A program made the position numbers and the translations under genes. The notes under the pieces are model-generated. The model was not told where the DNA came from. It did no database searches and saw nothing but the letters and a program-made list of their open reading frames with translations. From Chryseobacterium gambrini (GTDB taxonomy: Bacteria; Bacteroidota; Bacteroidia; Flavobacteriales; Weeksellaceae): a DNA stretch of 64,000 nt. Shown in pieces: positions 50,919 to 59,145 of this stretch (positions within the stretch are counted from its first letter, which is position 1; every line of letters begins with the position of its first letter). The DNA lies in assembly GCF_900156825.1 (NCBI RefSeq), contig NZ_FTOV01000003.1, positions 372,001 to 436,000 on the forward strand, read 5' to 3'.

Positions 50919-51947
50919 GTGAAAATTAGTCAGATTACATTTACAAGATTTCTTGCTGCCCTAGCAATTGTGATTTTCCATTATGGTGAAGGTTCTTTTG
51001 TCTATAAAATAAAATATATTTCGGAGATTTTTGCTAAGGCGAATATTGGAGTAAGTTATTTTTTTATTCTTTCGGGGTTTATAATGATTGTTGCGTATCA
51101 TTCCAAAAAAAAAATAAATTACATTGATTTTTACCGAAACAGGGTCGCAAGAATTTATCCGCTGTATGTAATCGGACTTATTCTATATTTATTTACACGA
51201 TCTCAGGAAACTGCTTTTTTCCCGATTATTGCATATTTGTCTGGTGTTCAGAGCTGGCTTCCCGGCAAAGCTTTAATTTTGAATTTTCCGGGATGGTCGA
51301 TTTCTGTAGAGTTTTTCTTTTATCTGATTTTTCCTTTTTTGTATAATTATATTTACTCAAAAAATTATAAATTCATCTGGATTACTGCTGTTCTCATCTG
51401 GATTGCCACTCAGGTTTTTTGCAACTACTTCATGTTTTCCGGATTGTATGAAGGAAGATTTTCCAAAAGTCACGATTTTATTTCTTACTTTCCGTTATTG
51501 CATATTAACGAATTTTTAATCGGAAATCTCGCAGGAATATTTTTTGTTAAAAATTTTAAACAGAAAAACTATGACTGGGCGATATTTCTGGTTTTCAGTT
51601 TAATATTATTTTCCCTGCTGTTTGTACCTCTATATTATCATGATGGATTAATGGCTGTGTTTTTTGTTCCGCTGATTGTTTTAATCTCTCTGAACAATGG
51701 TTTTTTAACCAGAATAATGTCTATAAAGCCTTTGGAATATATGGGAGAAATCAGCTATGCCATCTACATTGTTCACATTCCTGTTCTGTTTATTTTAAGG
51801 TCGTTTTTGTGGGATTATTTCAGAATCTATGATAGAAGTATCATCTTTTGGATCTATATTCCTGTTTTAATAATTATTTCAGGCATTTTTTATCAATTGA
51901 TAGAAAAACCCTGCAGAGATTATTTAAAGAAGATAAAATTCGGATAA
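50919..51947 (+). CDS. Acyltransferase-3 family membrane protein
   Basis: The product is 342 residues with about 10 membrane helices. The catalytic region is FTRFLAALAIVIFHYGEG (His and Arg) and the family segment SYFFILSGFIMIVAYHS follows, as in OafA-type sugar O-acetyltransferases. It uses acetyl- or succinyl-CoA from the cytoplasm to modify surface sugars. The start is GTG. It has its own -7 element 25 bases after the methyltransferase gene. Confidence 0.9.
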   Translation: MKISQITFTRFLAALAIVIFHYGEGSFVYKIKYISEIFAKANIGVSYFFILSGFIMIVAYHSKKKINYIDFYRNRVARIYPLYVIGLILYLFTRSQETAFFPIIAYLSGVQSWLPGKALILNFPGWSISVEFFFYLIFPFLYNYIYSKNYKFIWITAVLIWIATQVFCNYFMFSGLYEGRFSKSHDFISYFPLLHINEFLIGNLAGIFFVKNFKQKNYDWAIFLVFSLILFSLLFVPLYYHDGLMAVFFVPLIVLISLNNGFLTRIMSIKPLEYMGEISYAIYIVHIPVLFILRSFLWDYFRIYDRSIIFWIYIPVLIIISGIFYQLIEKPCRDYLKKIKFG

Positions 51948-51954
51948 AAATATT

Positions 51955-51962
51955 TACTTTTG
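51955..51962 (+). promoter_or_regulatory. -7-like element upstream of the MBOAT gene
   Basis: TACTTTTG matches TAnnTTTG and would give a leader of about 120 bases before ATG 52090. No longer coding frame fills this space. Confidence 0.4.
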
Positions 51963-52089
51963 TTAAACATAAATGAATAAATTATGACAGAAATGCTGTT
52001 CCCTTTTCCTATTTTCGTTCCTGATAATAGCTGTTTATCAATATATTCTGCATAAGTTTTTCTTAAAATCTTCAATTTAAAAGAATACT

Positions 52090-53523
52090 ATGCTATTTAA
52101 TTCTATTGGTTTTCTAATTTTTCTGCCAATCGTTTTTATACTTTATTGGTTTGTTTTTAATAAAAAGTACCAACATCAGAATGTACTTGTTCTGGTAGCA
52201 AGCTTCTATTTCTATGCCTGTTGGGACTGGGGATTTCTTTTTCTGCTGATGTTTTCTATCGGGCTGGATTTTGTTTCCGGTATTATGATCGAAAAAAGCA
52301 AAAGCAAAAAAGAATCCACATTTTGGTTAGCACTCAGTATTATTATAAATCTGGGCTTTTTAGGTTTTTTCAAATATTATAATTTTTTTATAGAAAGTTT
52401 TTCAGAACTTTTAGGAAGTTTTGGTTTCCACATCAATATCTGGCTGTTAAAAATAGTCCTTCCTGTTGGAATTTCTTTTTATACGTTTCATGGTCTTTCT
52501 TATGTGATTGATATTTATAAAAAGAGAATTTCTGCGGAGCGGAATTTTATAGATTATGCTGTTTTTGTAAGTTATTTCCCTTTATTGGTAGCGGGACCTA
52601 TTGAAAGAGCAACCCACCTTTTGCCACAGATTCAGAGAAAAAGGACATTTAATTATGAACAGGCTGCAGATGGAATGCGGCAAATTCTCTGGGGCTTTTT
52701 TAAGAAAATGGTTATTGCAGACAATTGTGCGCCTTTGGTAAATGAAATTTTCGCACATTATCACACCGAAAGTGCCAGTAATCTGGTTTTGGGAGCCATA
52801 CTTTTTGCTTTTCAGATTTATGGTGATTTTTCGGGGTATTCTGATATTGCTCTTGGAGTTTCCAGACTTTTTGGAATAGAGCTTCTGAAGAATTTTGCTT
52901 TCCCTTACTTTTCAAGAGATATTGCAGAATTCTGGAGAAGGTGGCATATTTCGCTTTCTTCATGGTTCAGAGATTATCTTTATATTCCTTTAGGAGGGAG
53001 CAAGGGCGGACTGATAATGAAGATCCGCAATACTTTCATCATTTTTTTAGTCTCGGGTTTCTGGCATGGAGCCAACTGGACATTTATTATCTGGGGCGGA
53101 TTGAATGCTTTGTATTTTATGCCTCTTTTACTGATGGATAAAAACAGGCAAAATCTTGAAGTTGTTGCCATGGATAAATTTTTACCTTCTTTCAGGGAAA
53201 TTTTTCAGATTTTAATTACCTTTTCTCTTACCTGTTTTGCATGGATTTTTTTCCGCGCGGCATCTGTTTCTGAGGCTGTTTCTTATATTGGAAAAATTTT
53301 TAATAAGACGATTCTTTCAGTTCCTCCTCATTTTCCATATAAAGTAATGGCTCTCATTGGAGTAATGCTTATTGTTGAATGGCTCAACAGAAGCCGCTTT
53401 CACGGTTTGGAAATTGAAAGATTTCATCCGTGGCTGAGAAGAGCTATGTACGCAGTGATTATTTTTATCATTTTCCGTTATGCTAATTTCGGGAATAATG
53501 AATTTATTTATTTTCAGTTTTAG
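52090..53523 (+). CDS. MBOAT family O-acyltransferase (AlgI/DltB-like)
   Basis: The product is 477 residues with about 11-12 membrane helices. The catalytic His lies in VSGFWHGANWTFIIWGG (about residue 324), and the family motif VAGPIERATHLLPQIQRK is near residue 169. Proteins of this type carry an acyl group across the membrane to an SGNH partner that puts it on a polysaccharide; the gene for such a partner follows one base after the stop. Together they predict O-acetylation of the exported polymer. Confidence 0.92.
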   Translation: MLFNSIGFLIFLPIVFILYWFVFNKKYQHQNVLVLVASFYFYACWDWGFLFLLMFSIGLDFVSGIMIEKSKSKKESTFWLALSIIINLGFLGFFKYYNFFIESFSELLGSFGFHINIWLLKIVLPVGISFYTFHGLSYVIDIYKKRISAERNFIDYAVFVSYFPLLVAGPIERATHLLPQIQRKRTFNYEQAADGMRQILWGFFKKMVIADNCAPLVNEIFAHYHTESASNLVLGAILFAFQIYGDFSGYSDIALGVSRLFGIELLKNFAFPYFSRDIAEFWRRWHISLSSWFRDYLYIPLGGSKGGLIMKIRNTFIIFLVSGFWHGANWTFIIWGGLNALYFMPLLLMDKNRQNLEVVAMDKFLPSFREIFQILITFSLTCFAWIFFRAASVSEAVSYIGKIFNKTILSVPPHFPYKVMALIGVMLIVEWLNRSRFHGLEIERFHPWLRRAMYAVIIFIIFRYANFGNNEFIYFQF

Positions 53524-53524
53524 T

Positions 53525-54454
53525 ATGAAAAAATTTTTATTCAAATTATCATTTTATCTGGTAGGCTGTGCTGTCGTCTTGGCTGTTCTCGGCTCTTTCG
53601 CAGATGGAAATACAGACGATAATTATATGCATTTCGCAGTAGAAAAGCCTGAAAATATTATTTTGGGAGATTCCAGAGGTTCTCAGGCTGTTCAGCCGGA
53701 TATTTTAGAAGGTAAGCTTCATAAAAAGTTTGATAATTTCGCCATCAATGTCGTTCAGTCACCTTACGGAAAAGTTTATCTGGAAGCTCTAAAAAGAAAA
53801 ATTAAACCGAATACAAAAAATGGCGTTTTTATACTGACTGTTGATCCCTGGAATTTATCTGTCAATAAATCATTTGATGAGTCTAAAGATTTTCCGGAAA
53901 AAGAAAATTCTCCATTAGGAAATATGTACAGCTATGATATGTCGCCTAATTACGAATATCTTTTAAAGAATTATCCAAGAAGCTGGTTTAAAATTTTTAG
54001 CGAAAGAGAAGAATCGGGAAGATCCAATACTTTTTTACATAAAAATGGATGGCTTGAAGTAAATGTAAGCATGGAAAAAGATTCTGTACAAAAAAGAGCA
54101 GAAGCCAAGCTGAAATTTTACAAAGAAGATCTTGCTAAAACACAGAAAATATCTGCAAAAAGAATTCAGGCACTGGAAGATATGATTACATTTCTAAAAG
54201 ATAAAGGAAGTGTATATCTTGTAAGAATCCCTGCTTCGGGTGAAATTATGAATGTTGAAAACAGATATAGTCCTGATTTCAGTCAACGTATAGAAAATAT
54301 TTCAAAAAGATATCATGTTGTGTACTTTGATTTTTCTTCAAAAGCTGAAGATTATATTTACACAGACGCAAACCATATGTACGAAGAATCCGGAAAAGTT
54401 TTTACCTCACAGATCGCGGATTCTATACTTATAAATTCGAAACATTTAAAATAA
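53525..54454 (+). CDS. SGNH-like acetyltransferase partner (DltD/AlgJ-like)
   Basis: The product is 309 residues. An N-terminal anchor (MKKFLFKLSFYLVGCAVVLA) is followed by an SGNH-like domain: IILGDSRGSQAVQPDIL has the nucleophile Ser of block I, and YTDANHMYEESG near the end has the Asp and His. It probably transfers the acetyl group brought by the MBOAT protein to the polymer in the periplasm. The ATG at 53525 was chosen because it is one base after the MBOAT stop; a start at 53480 would overlap it. Its 3' end overlaps the converging glycosyltransferase gene by 9 bases. Confidence 0.82.
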   Translation: MKKFLFKLSFYLVGCAVVLAVLGSFADGNTDDNYMHFAVEKPENIILGDSRGSQAVQPDILEGKLHKKFDNFAINVVQSPYGKVYLEALKRKIKPNTKNGVFILTVDPWNLSVNKSFDESKDFPEKENSPLGNMYSYDMSPNYEYLLKNYPRSWFKIFSEREESGRSNTFLHKNGWLEVNVSMEKDSVQKRAEAKLKFYKEDLAKTQKISAKRIQALEDMITFLKDKGSVYLVRIPASGEIMNVENRYSPDFSQRIENISKRYHVVYFDFSSKAEDYIYTDANHMYEESGKVFTSQIADSILINSKHLK

Positions 54455-55387
54455 ATATTCTCTGAAATTGATATTGTAAAGTCCGGAGCGAATGCTTCTG
54501 TAGTCTGTAAAAAGATACTTGGTAATCATACCCCATTTTTTAAGCGTTGGAGCAAGAGCTATTTCGTAGCTTCTGTGTATTCTTTTGATGTGTAATTTTA
54601 TATCTTCCGGAATGGTGTTTTCCTTCTGTGCCCATTCGTTTACTTCTTTCCACAGCAGAACCCGGGTTATGGCAGGATTTACTTTTTTAGAATCTACTGC
54701 TGTAATTCTGTTACTCTCGTGAACGCCTCTCATGGCAACCGCTTTATCCAGAATTCCCGGATAAAGATCAAGATAATAAGATAATCTGAACAAGAATTCT
54801 GTATCCTGATGAAGCCTTAAATGCGTTTTGAAAAAAGTATTGAGCTTTCTGACCATAGATTCTCTCCTGATCGTTAAACAATCGATACTGAAAAGCCCAA
54901 AGCTTCCTCTCATATTGAGCTGACCCGGAAAAACGTCTCTTGGATCGTGCTTCTTATAAACGGTAGTTAAATTATCCTTAAAAAGGCTGTAATACTGTTC
55001 TTTTGCTTTTTCAGAATAGTAATGAACTCCTAAAGCACCGTAAACACCTTCTACTTTTGGATCTTTAAATAATTCTTTTTCGGCATCAAAACGGTTGGGC
55101 AGATAATAATCATCTGCATCCAAAAAAGCAATAAAATCTCCGGTAGCTTTTTCCAGTCCTAAATTTCTTGTTTTTCCCGCGCCGTGATTTCCTTTGTCGG
55201 GATGCTGAAAAAGCTTTACCCGATCATATTTTTCTGCTAATTTTTCACATACTTCTAAAGCATTATCAGGAGATTGGTCTTCAATTAAAATAACCTCATA
55301 TACTTCCTCAAACTGAAGAGCGGATTCCACAGCCTGAGTTACATATTTTTCGGCATTGTAAACGGGAGTTATGACGGAGATTTTCAA
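54446..55387 (-). CDS. Glycosyltransferase family 2, second
   Basis: The product is 313 residues. It begins KISVITPVYNAEKYVTQAVE, with LIEDQSPDNALEVCEKLAE and LDADDYYLPNRFDAEKELF as the DxD region. It is a close paralogue of the gene at 57291: both have VESALQFEEV and KLFQHPDKGNHGAG. It converges with the SGNH-like gene (9-base overlap). It overlaps the following FkbM gene by 4 bases, so both are co-translated. Confidence 0.9.
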   Translation of the reverse strand: MKISVITPVYNAEKYVTQAVESALQFEEVYEVILIEDQSPDNALEVCEKLAEKYDRVKLFQHPDKGNHGAGKTRNLGLEKATGDFIAFLDADDYYLPNRFDAEKELFKDPKVEGVYGALGVHYYSEKAKEQYYSLFKDNLTTVYKKHDPRDVFPGQLNMRGSFGLFSIDCLTIRRESMVRKLNTFFKTHLRLHQDTEFLFRLSYYLDLYPGILDKAVAMRGVHESNRITAVDSKKVNPAITRVLLWKEVNEWAQKENTIPEDIKLHIKRIHRSYEIALAPTLKKWGMITKYLFTDYRSIRSGLYNINFREYLF

Positions 55388-56214
55388 TTTAGCTCTATGT
55401 TAATTGGTTTTATAATCCAGTTGTCCTGGAATACATTTGCAAAATCACTTTTCTGAATAATTTTATTATGTACTCTGCTGTATATTTCAAATTTATTATC
55501 ATTGAAAAAATTGTACAGATCTTCAGGAGTATAGGAACCTTCCTCAGAAATCCACTGTCTGTCGTATTCCAGAAAAATTACAGGTCTGTTTTTCAGGATA
55601 ATTTCCTTATTTCCAAGAATTACTACTGCTTCATATCCTTCAACGTCTATTTTCATGAGATCAAAACGAGTTTCCCCAATAATGTTTTCCAGGGTATCTG
55701 TTTTTACGATGATTTTATTGGTATGCTCATTGGCTCTGTCTATAAAAGAACTTGCTCCCGCATGATCCTCAATAAAATTGAATTCCTTAGTTTCTTTTTT
55801 ATTGCTGATTCCGAGATTAAAAGTTTTTATATTCTGAATATTATTTTTAGCAATGCTTTTATTAAATTGTTCATATACTTTCGGGATAGGTTCAAAAGCA
55901 TATATTTCCTTACAATATGAACTTAATATCAAACTGTGCTGACCGATGTTTGAACCAATATCCAACATTGTTTTGCCTTTATTCAGCTCGTTATACATAT
56001 CATCGATAATGTCTTTTTCGTAAATACCATTCTTAAAGATCATCATATCTACATATCCGAATTTTCTGTTCAGAATAATCTTGGTTTCTTTTTCTCTGTA
56101 TTTTATGGTATACGTGGTAACGCTGTCGAGGTAAGATATATTGAGTTTTCTTTTAACAAAATTGAAAATTCCTTCTCTAAATAGAACATTACTAAATTTT
56201 TTTACTGTATTCAT
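55384..56214 (-). CDS. FkbM family methyltransferase
   Basis: The product is 276 residues. The SAM-binding segment is TMLDIGSNIGQHSLILSSYC (about residues 77-96), with YAFEPIPKVYEQF and DLMKIDVEGYEAVVILGNK typical of FkbM. FkbM-type enzymes O-methylate sugars in several polysaccharide loci. It lies between two glycosyltransferase genes, with an overlap of 4 bases on one side and a gap of 10 on the other. Confidence 0.9.
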   Translation of the reverse strand: MNTVKKFSNVLFREGIFNFVKRKLNISYLDSVTTYTIKYREKETKIILNRKFGYVDMMIFKNGIYEKDIIDDMYNELNKGKTMLDIGSNIGQHSLILSSYCKEIYAFEPIPKVYEQFNKSIAKNNIQNIKTFNLGISNKKETKEFNFIEDHAGASSFIDRANEHTNKIIVKTDTLENIIGETRFDLMKIDVEGYEAVVILGNKEIILKNRPVIFLEYDRQWISEEGSYTPEDLYNFFNDNKFEIYSRVHNKIIQKSDFANVFQDNWIIKPINIELN

Positions 56215-56224
56215 GTTTATAATT

Positions 56225-57298
56225 TTATCGGATAAATTTTATACTTCTGTGTTCCGCCTGTAAATATATAAGTTTTTTCTCTTTAATACTTTTATTAAGG
56301 CGTTTTACCAGAGCTTGCGGAGTGAGATAGCTATTATAGTATTCTAAAACATTGCTTCTCATTGCTGAAATTTCCTGCTCCTGTAAAGTGAAAATTTCCT
56401 GCTCAAGAATCTGTTCTAAATGATTAAGGTTTTCGAATATAATGGCATTCATTTTATGCTGAAGATTAGGATACATTACCTCAGCATATTCTTTTTGTAT
56501 GAGAGGAATGGTGCCAACTGACATTGCTTCAATCACGTTATGACAAAGCGGCATTACGACTCCGGGACAACATAAATAAAAGTTGAAATAGGAGAGTAGC
56601 TCCCGGATATCCTCCATTTTTATAGGATAATTTTCCTTGATCGCGAAAACATATTTTTCATCTAAATTTTCATCTGAGGAAACTATATCATTCTTACCAT
56701 AAATAGAGACAAAGTTCTCTTTTTTCTGAAAAAAATCTAAAAGTGCAACTCGTGTTTCCACTGTAAAAGCAGTTCTTTTGATATCTAAATAAGCTTTAGC
56801 ATCAAAATTTCCATAACAGAAAATAGAATTGAACCTTTTTCTGTCAGTATCCACTTTATGGTTCCATATTTCTTTATTATACATGAATGGATGAAAACTC
56901 ATAGGAACATGAAAAGCATTTTCATCAATATTCTTATGCTCGAAATAAGTGGAAAAGTAATCAGGACTAAACATTTCATCGTTTATTTCGATAAAATTTT
57001 CAGGAAGATTTTTTTTGTGAATGCTTAAAAAGTTTTTTTCCCGGACAATAAGTCCTAAATAGCGGTCTTTATTTCTTAAATTTCTGAATCTTGCAAAATT
57101 CATAGGATAGATAATGTTGTATCCTGAAAGCTGATAGAATTTAACCAGCAAATAAAAAAAGCGATGGTATAGATTCGGGTTTTTAAAATTGATCAACAAA
57201 GTTTTGTCCTTCTTCGGCGGACTGTAAAACTTTAATTTCACATAAGCCAAAGAATCGCTCACAAGCCTTTTGATCTGGTTAATTTTTGTATTAATCAT
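56225..57298 (-). CDS. Putative glycosyltransferase (exostosin-like)
   Basis: The product is 357 residues. It lacks a common N-terminal signature. The C-terminal part has the segment YLCCPGVVMPLCHNVIEAMS followed by VGTIPLIQKEYAEVMYPNL, which resembles the donor-binding half of GT-B or exostosin-like transferases. Otherwise I cannot name the family. The neighbours on both sides are glycosyltransferases, so a sugar transfer role is likely. It overlaps the next gene upstream by 8 bases. Confidence 0.65.
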   Translation of the reverse strand: MINTKINQIKRLVSDSLAYVKLKFYSPPKKDKTLLINFKNPNLYHRFFYLLVKFYQLSGYNIIYPMNFARFRNLRNKDRYLGLIVREKNFLSIHKKNLPENFIEINDEMFSPDYFSTYFEHKNIDENAFHVPMSFHPFMYNKEIWNHKVDTDRKRFNSIFCYGNFDAKAYLDIKRTAFTVETRVALLDFFQKKENFVSIYGKNDIVSSDENLDEKYVFAIKENYPIKMEDIRELLSYFNFYLCCPGVVMPLCHNVIEAMSVGTIPLIQKEYAEVMYPNLQHKMNAIIFENLNHLEQILEQEIFTLQEQEISAMRSNVLEYYNSYLTPQALVKRLNKSIKEKKLIYLQAEHRSIKFIR

Positions 57299-58241
57299 GA
57301 GGATTGTTTAAAGCATGAAACCGATATCTTGTTTTCAGAAATTCCGGATTTTGCAGTGCTGTAGCTAAAAATGAAAGCCATTTTTTTAATCCCTTCTGAT
57401 TCGCTATTTTGAAGCTGAAATAATCTAACGCTATTTTTTTTGCGTATTCTTTTTCTAAAGAATTGGCTTTGCTCCACAAATAAACTGATTCACTGTATAG
57501 CAAACTGTTTTTATAAAATTTTGAAGAATAAGGTTTTATCTTGGTAATTCTGTTGTCATCATGAATTCCTCTCATGGCAATCGCCTGATCGATAATTCCG
57601 GACTTTAGATGACAGAGGTATGCCAGTTTAAGATTGAAATCGGAATCCTGATGTACGCGGAGATTTACATTAAAACGAAGATGAACTTTGTCTAAAGCAG
57701 ATTTTCTCACCGTTAAAGTATTCAAATGAAAAAAAGAACCGAATGTCTTTGAAGTTAAGCTGAGCAGACCTCTGAAAACCTCTTTTCCTTCCGCAGGATA
57801 ATTAACAGTAGTAAGAGATGATTCCTTAAATTTTTGCTGAAATTCCTGTTTGCCTTTTTCCGTTAAATATTCCACGCCAATTGCACCAAAAACACCATCG
57901 ATTTTTGGATCTTTGAAAAGTTCTTTTTCCGCATCAAAGCGATTGGGAAGATAATAATCATCCGCATCCAGAAATGCTGTGAAATCGCCGGTTGATTTTT
58001 CAATTCCTAAATTTCTTGTCGCTCCTGCGCCATGATTTCCTTTGTCAGGGTGCTGAAATAATTTAATTCTGGAATTTTCTGAAGCAAGTTCTTTGCAGAT
58101 TTCCAGAGAATTGTCTGTAGAACAATCTTCTGCCAAAATAATTTCTATTACTTCTTCAAATTGCAGAGCAGATTCCACCGATTTTCTTAAAAATCCGGAA
58201 GCGTTATAAATGGGGATGATAACAGAAATATTCAGGTTCAT
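57291..58241 (-). CDS. Glycosyltransferase family 2, third
   Basis: The product is 316 residues. The GT-A start is NISVIIPIYNASGFLRKSVE; LAEDCSTDNSLEICKELAS and LDADDYYLPNRFDAEKELF match the gene at 54446 over the first 120 residues, after which they diverge, as expected of paralogues with different acceptors. It overlaps both neighbours by a few bases in the minus-strand operon. Confidence 0.9.
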   Translation of the reverse strand: MNLNISVIIPIYNASGFLRKSVESALQFEEVIEIILAEDCSTDNSLEICKELASENSRIKLFQHPDKGNHGAGATRNLGIEKSTGDFTAFLDADDYYLPNRFDAEKELFKDPKIDGVFGAIGVEYLTEKGKQEFQQKFKESSLTTVNYPAEGKEVFRGLLSLTSKTFGSFFHLNTLTVRKSALDKVHLRFNVNLRVHQDSDFNLKLAYLCHLKSGIIDQAIAMRGIHDDNRITKIKPYSSKFYKNSLLYSESVYLWSKANSLEKEYAKKIALDYFSFKIANQKGLKKWLSFLATALQNPEFLKTRYRFHALNNPHD

Positions 58242-59143
58242 TCTTTTATTTCTAAAATGATACTTTCTTGATAAGGTCGAGCAAATTCCTCCGGAATATC
58301 GAAGGATTCCTGGCTTTCCGCTTCATTAACATGACGTCCTTCGATCGCAATTTTTTCCGTAGCTTTTCTCAAAAACCAGATGTATTCAATATCAATATGT
58401 CCGATATCGATTGCCCAATAATTGTCTTTAGCCAGATCGTAAGCCAAAATCGTTGCGGAGGGACCTAAAGCCGCCAAAATAAGTCTGTCTTTTCCAAATT
58501 CCGCTGCTGCTTCAAAAATTTTATCATAACATCTGAATGCATTCTTTTCGGGACAGATAATCCTTTTAAGAGAAGCTGCATTTTCAAACAGATCATTTCC
58601 TACACCCAGTCTGGAATATTTTCCCTCAATAATCAGGATATCTTTTTTATCCCATATCTTTTTGAGAGATTTAATAATGTCTAAATTCCTTTTTTCAGAT
58701 TTATCTTCATAACCGAGATAAAATCTTGTGATGAATGAATTTCCGTAGGTTTTGTTTTTATCTAAAAAAGGAGAAACTCTGGAACCGTAATTATTAATGA
58801 ATTTTTTCCACCAATACTTTGTAATAATATCAAAAGAATGTACTGTAGCAAGCGGTTCAGGAAGACATACCAAGTGGTTTTTGAGATCTGAAGCAATCAC
58901 TTCGCGCATTTTTTCCCGGATTATTTCGCTGTTTTCCTGAAATTCCAGTTCGTACTGCGGAAGCATCAATCTGAATTCTCCATCTCCAAACCTGCTTACG
59001 GAAAGTTTGTTTTTAATAATATCATCAATAGTATCTTTTATATTCAGAATACGGAAAGACGGAAAGTCAGCACGAAGCTTTCGGGTATTAAAAAGCCACT
59101 GATAATAATAGAAACGGGACGTAATTCTTTTTTTCAGACTCAT
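58238..59143 (-). CDS. GT-D fold glycosyltransferase (SP_1767-like)
   Basis: The product is 301 residues. The GT-D family (formerly DUF1792) marks are SVSRFGDGEFRLML near residue 48 and ALGPSATILAYDLAKDNYWA followed by IDIGHIDIEYIW near residue 250. Members transfer hexoses in streptococcal protein glycosylation and in polysaccharide synthesis. It lies 2 bases after asnB in the minus-strand operon. The sugar is not known. Confidence 0.88.
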   Translation of the reverse strand: MSLKKRITSRFYYYQWLFNTRKLRADFPSFRILNIKDTIDDIIKNKLSVSRFGDGEFRLMLPQYELEFQENSEIIREKMREVIASDLKNHLVCLPEPLATVHSFDIITKYWWKKFINNYGSRVSPFLDKNKTYGNSFITRFYLGYEDKSEKRNLDIIKSLKKIWDKKDILIIEGKYSRLGVGNDLFENAASLKRIICPEKNAFRCYDKIFEAAAEFGKDRLILAALGPSATILAYDLAKDNYWAIDIGHIDIEYIWFLRKATEKIAIEGRHVNEAESQESFDIPEEFARPYQESIILEIKE

Positions 59144-59145
59144 GA

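Noticed and set aside
51984..52055. A 23-codon frame (MTEMLFPFPIF...) upstream of the MBOAT gene
   Set aside because: Too short and without support; it might be an upstream open frame in the leader, but nothing shows translation.
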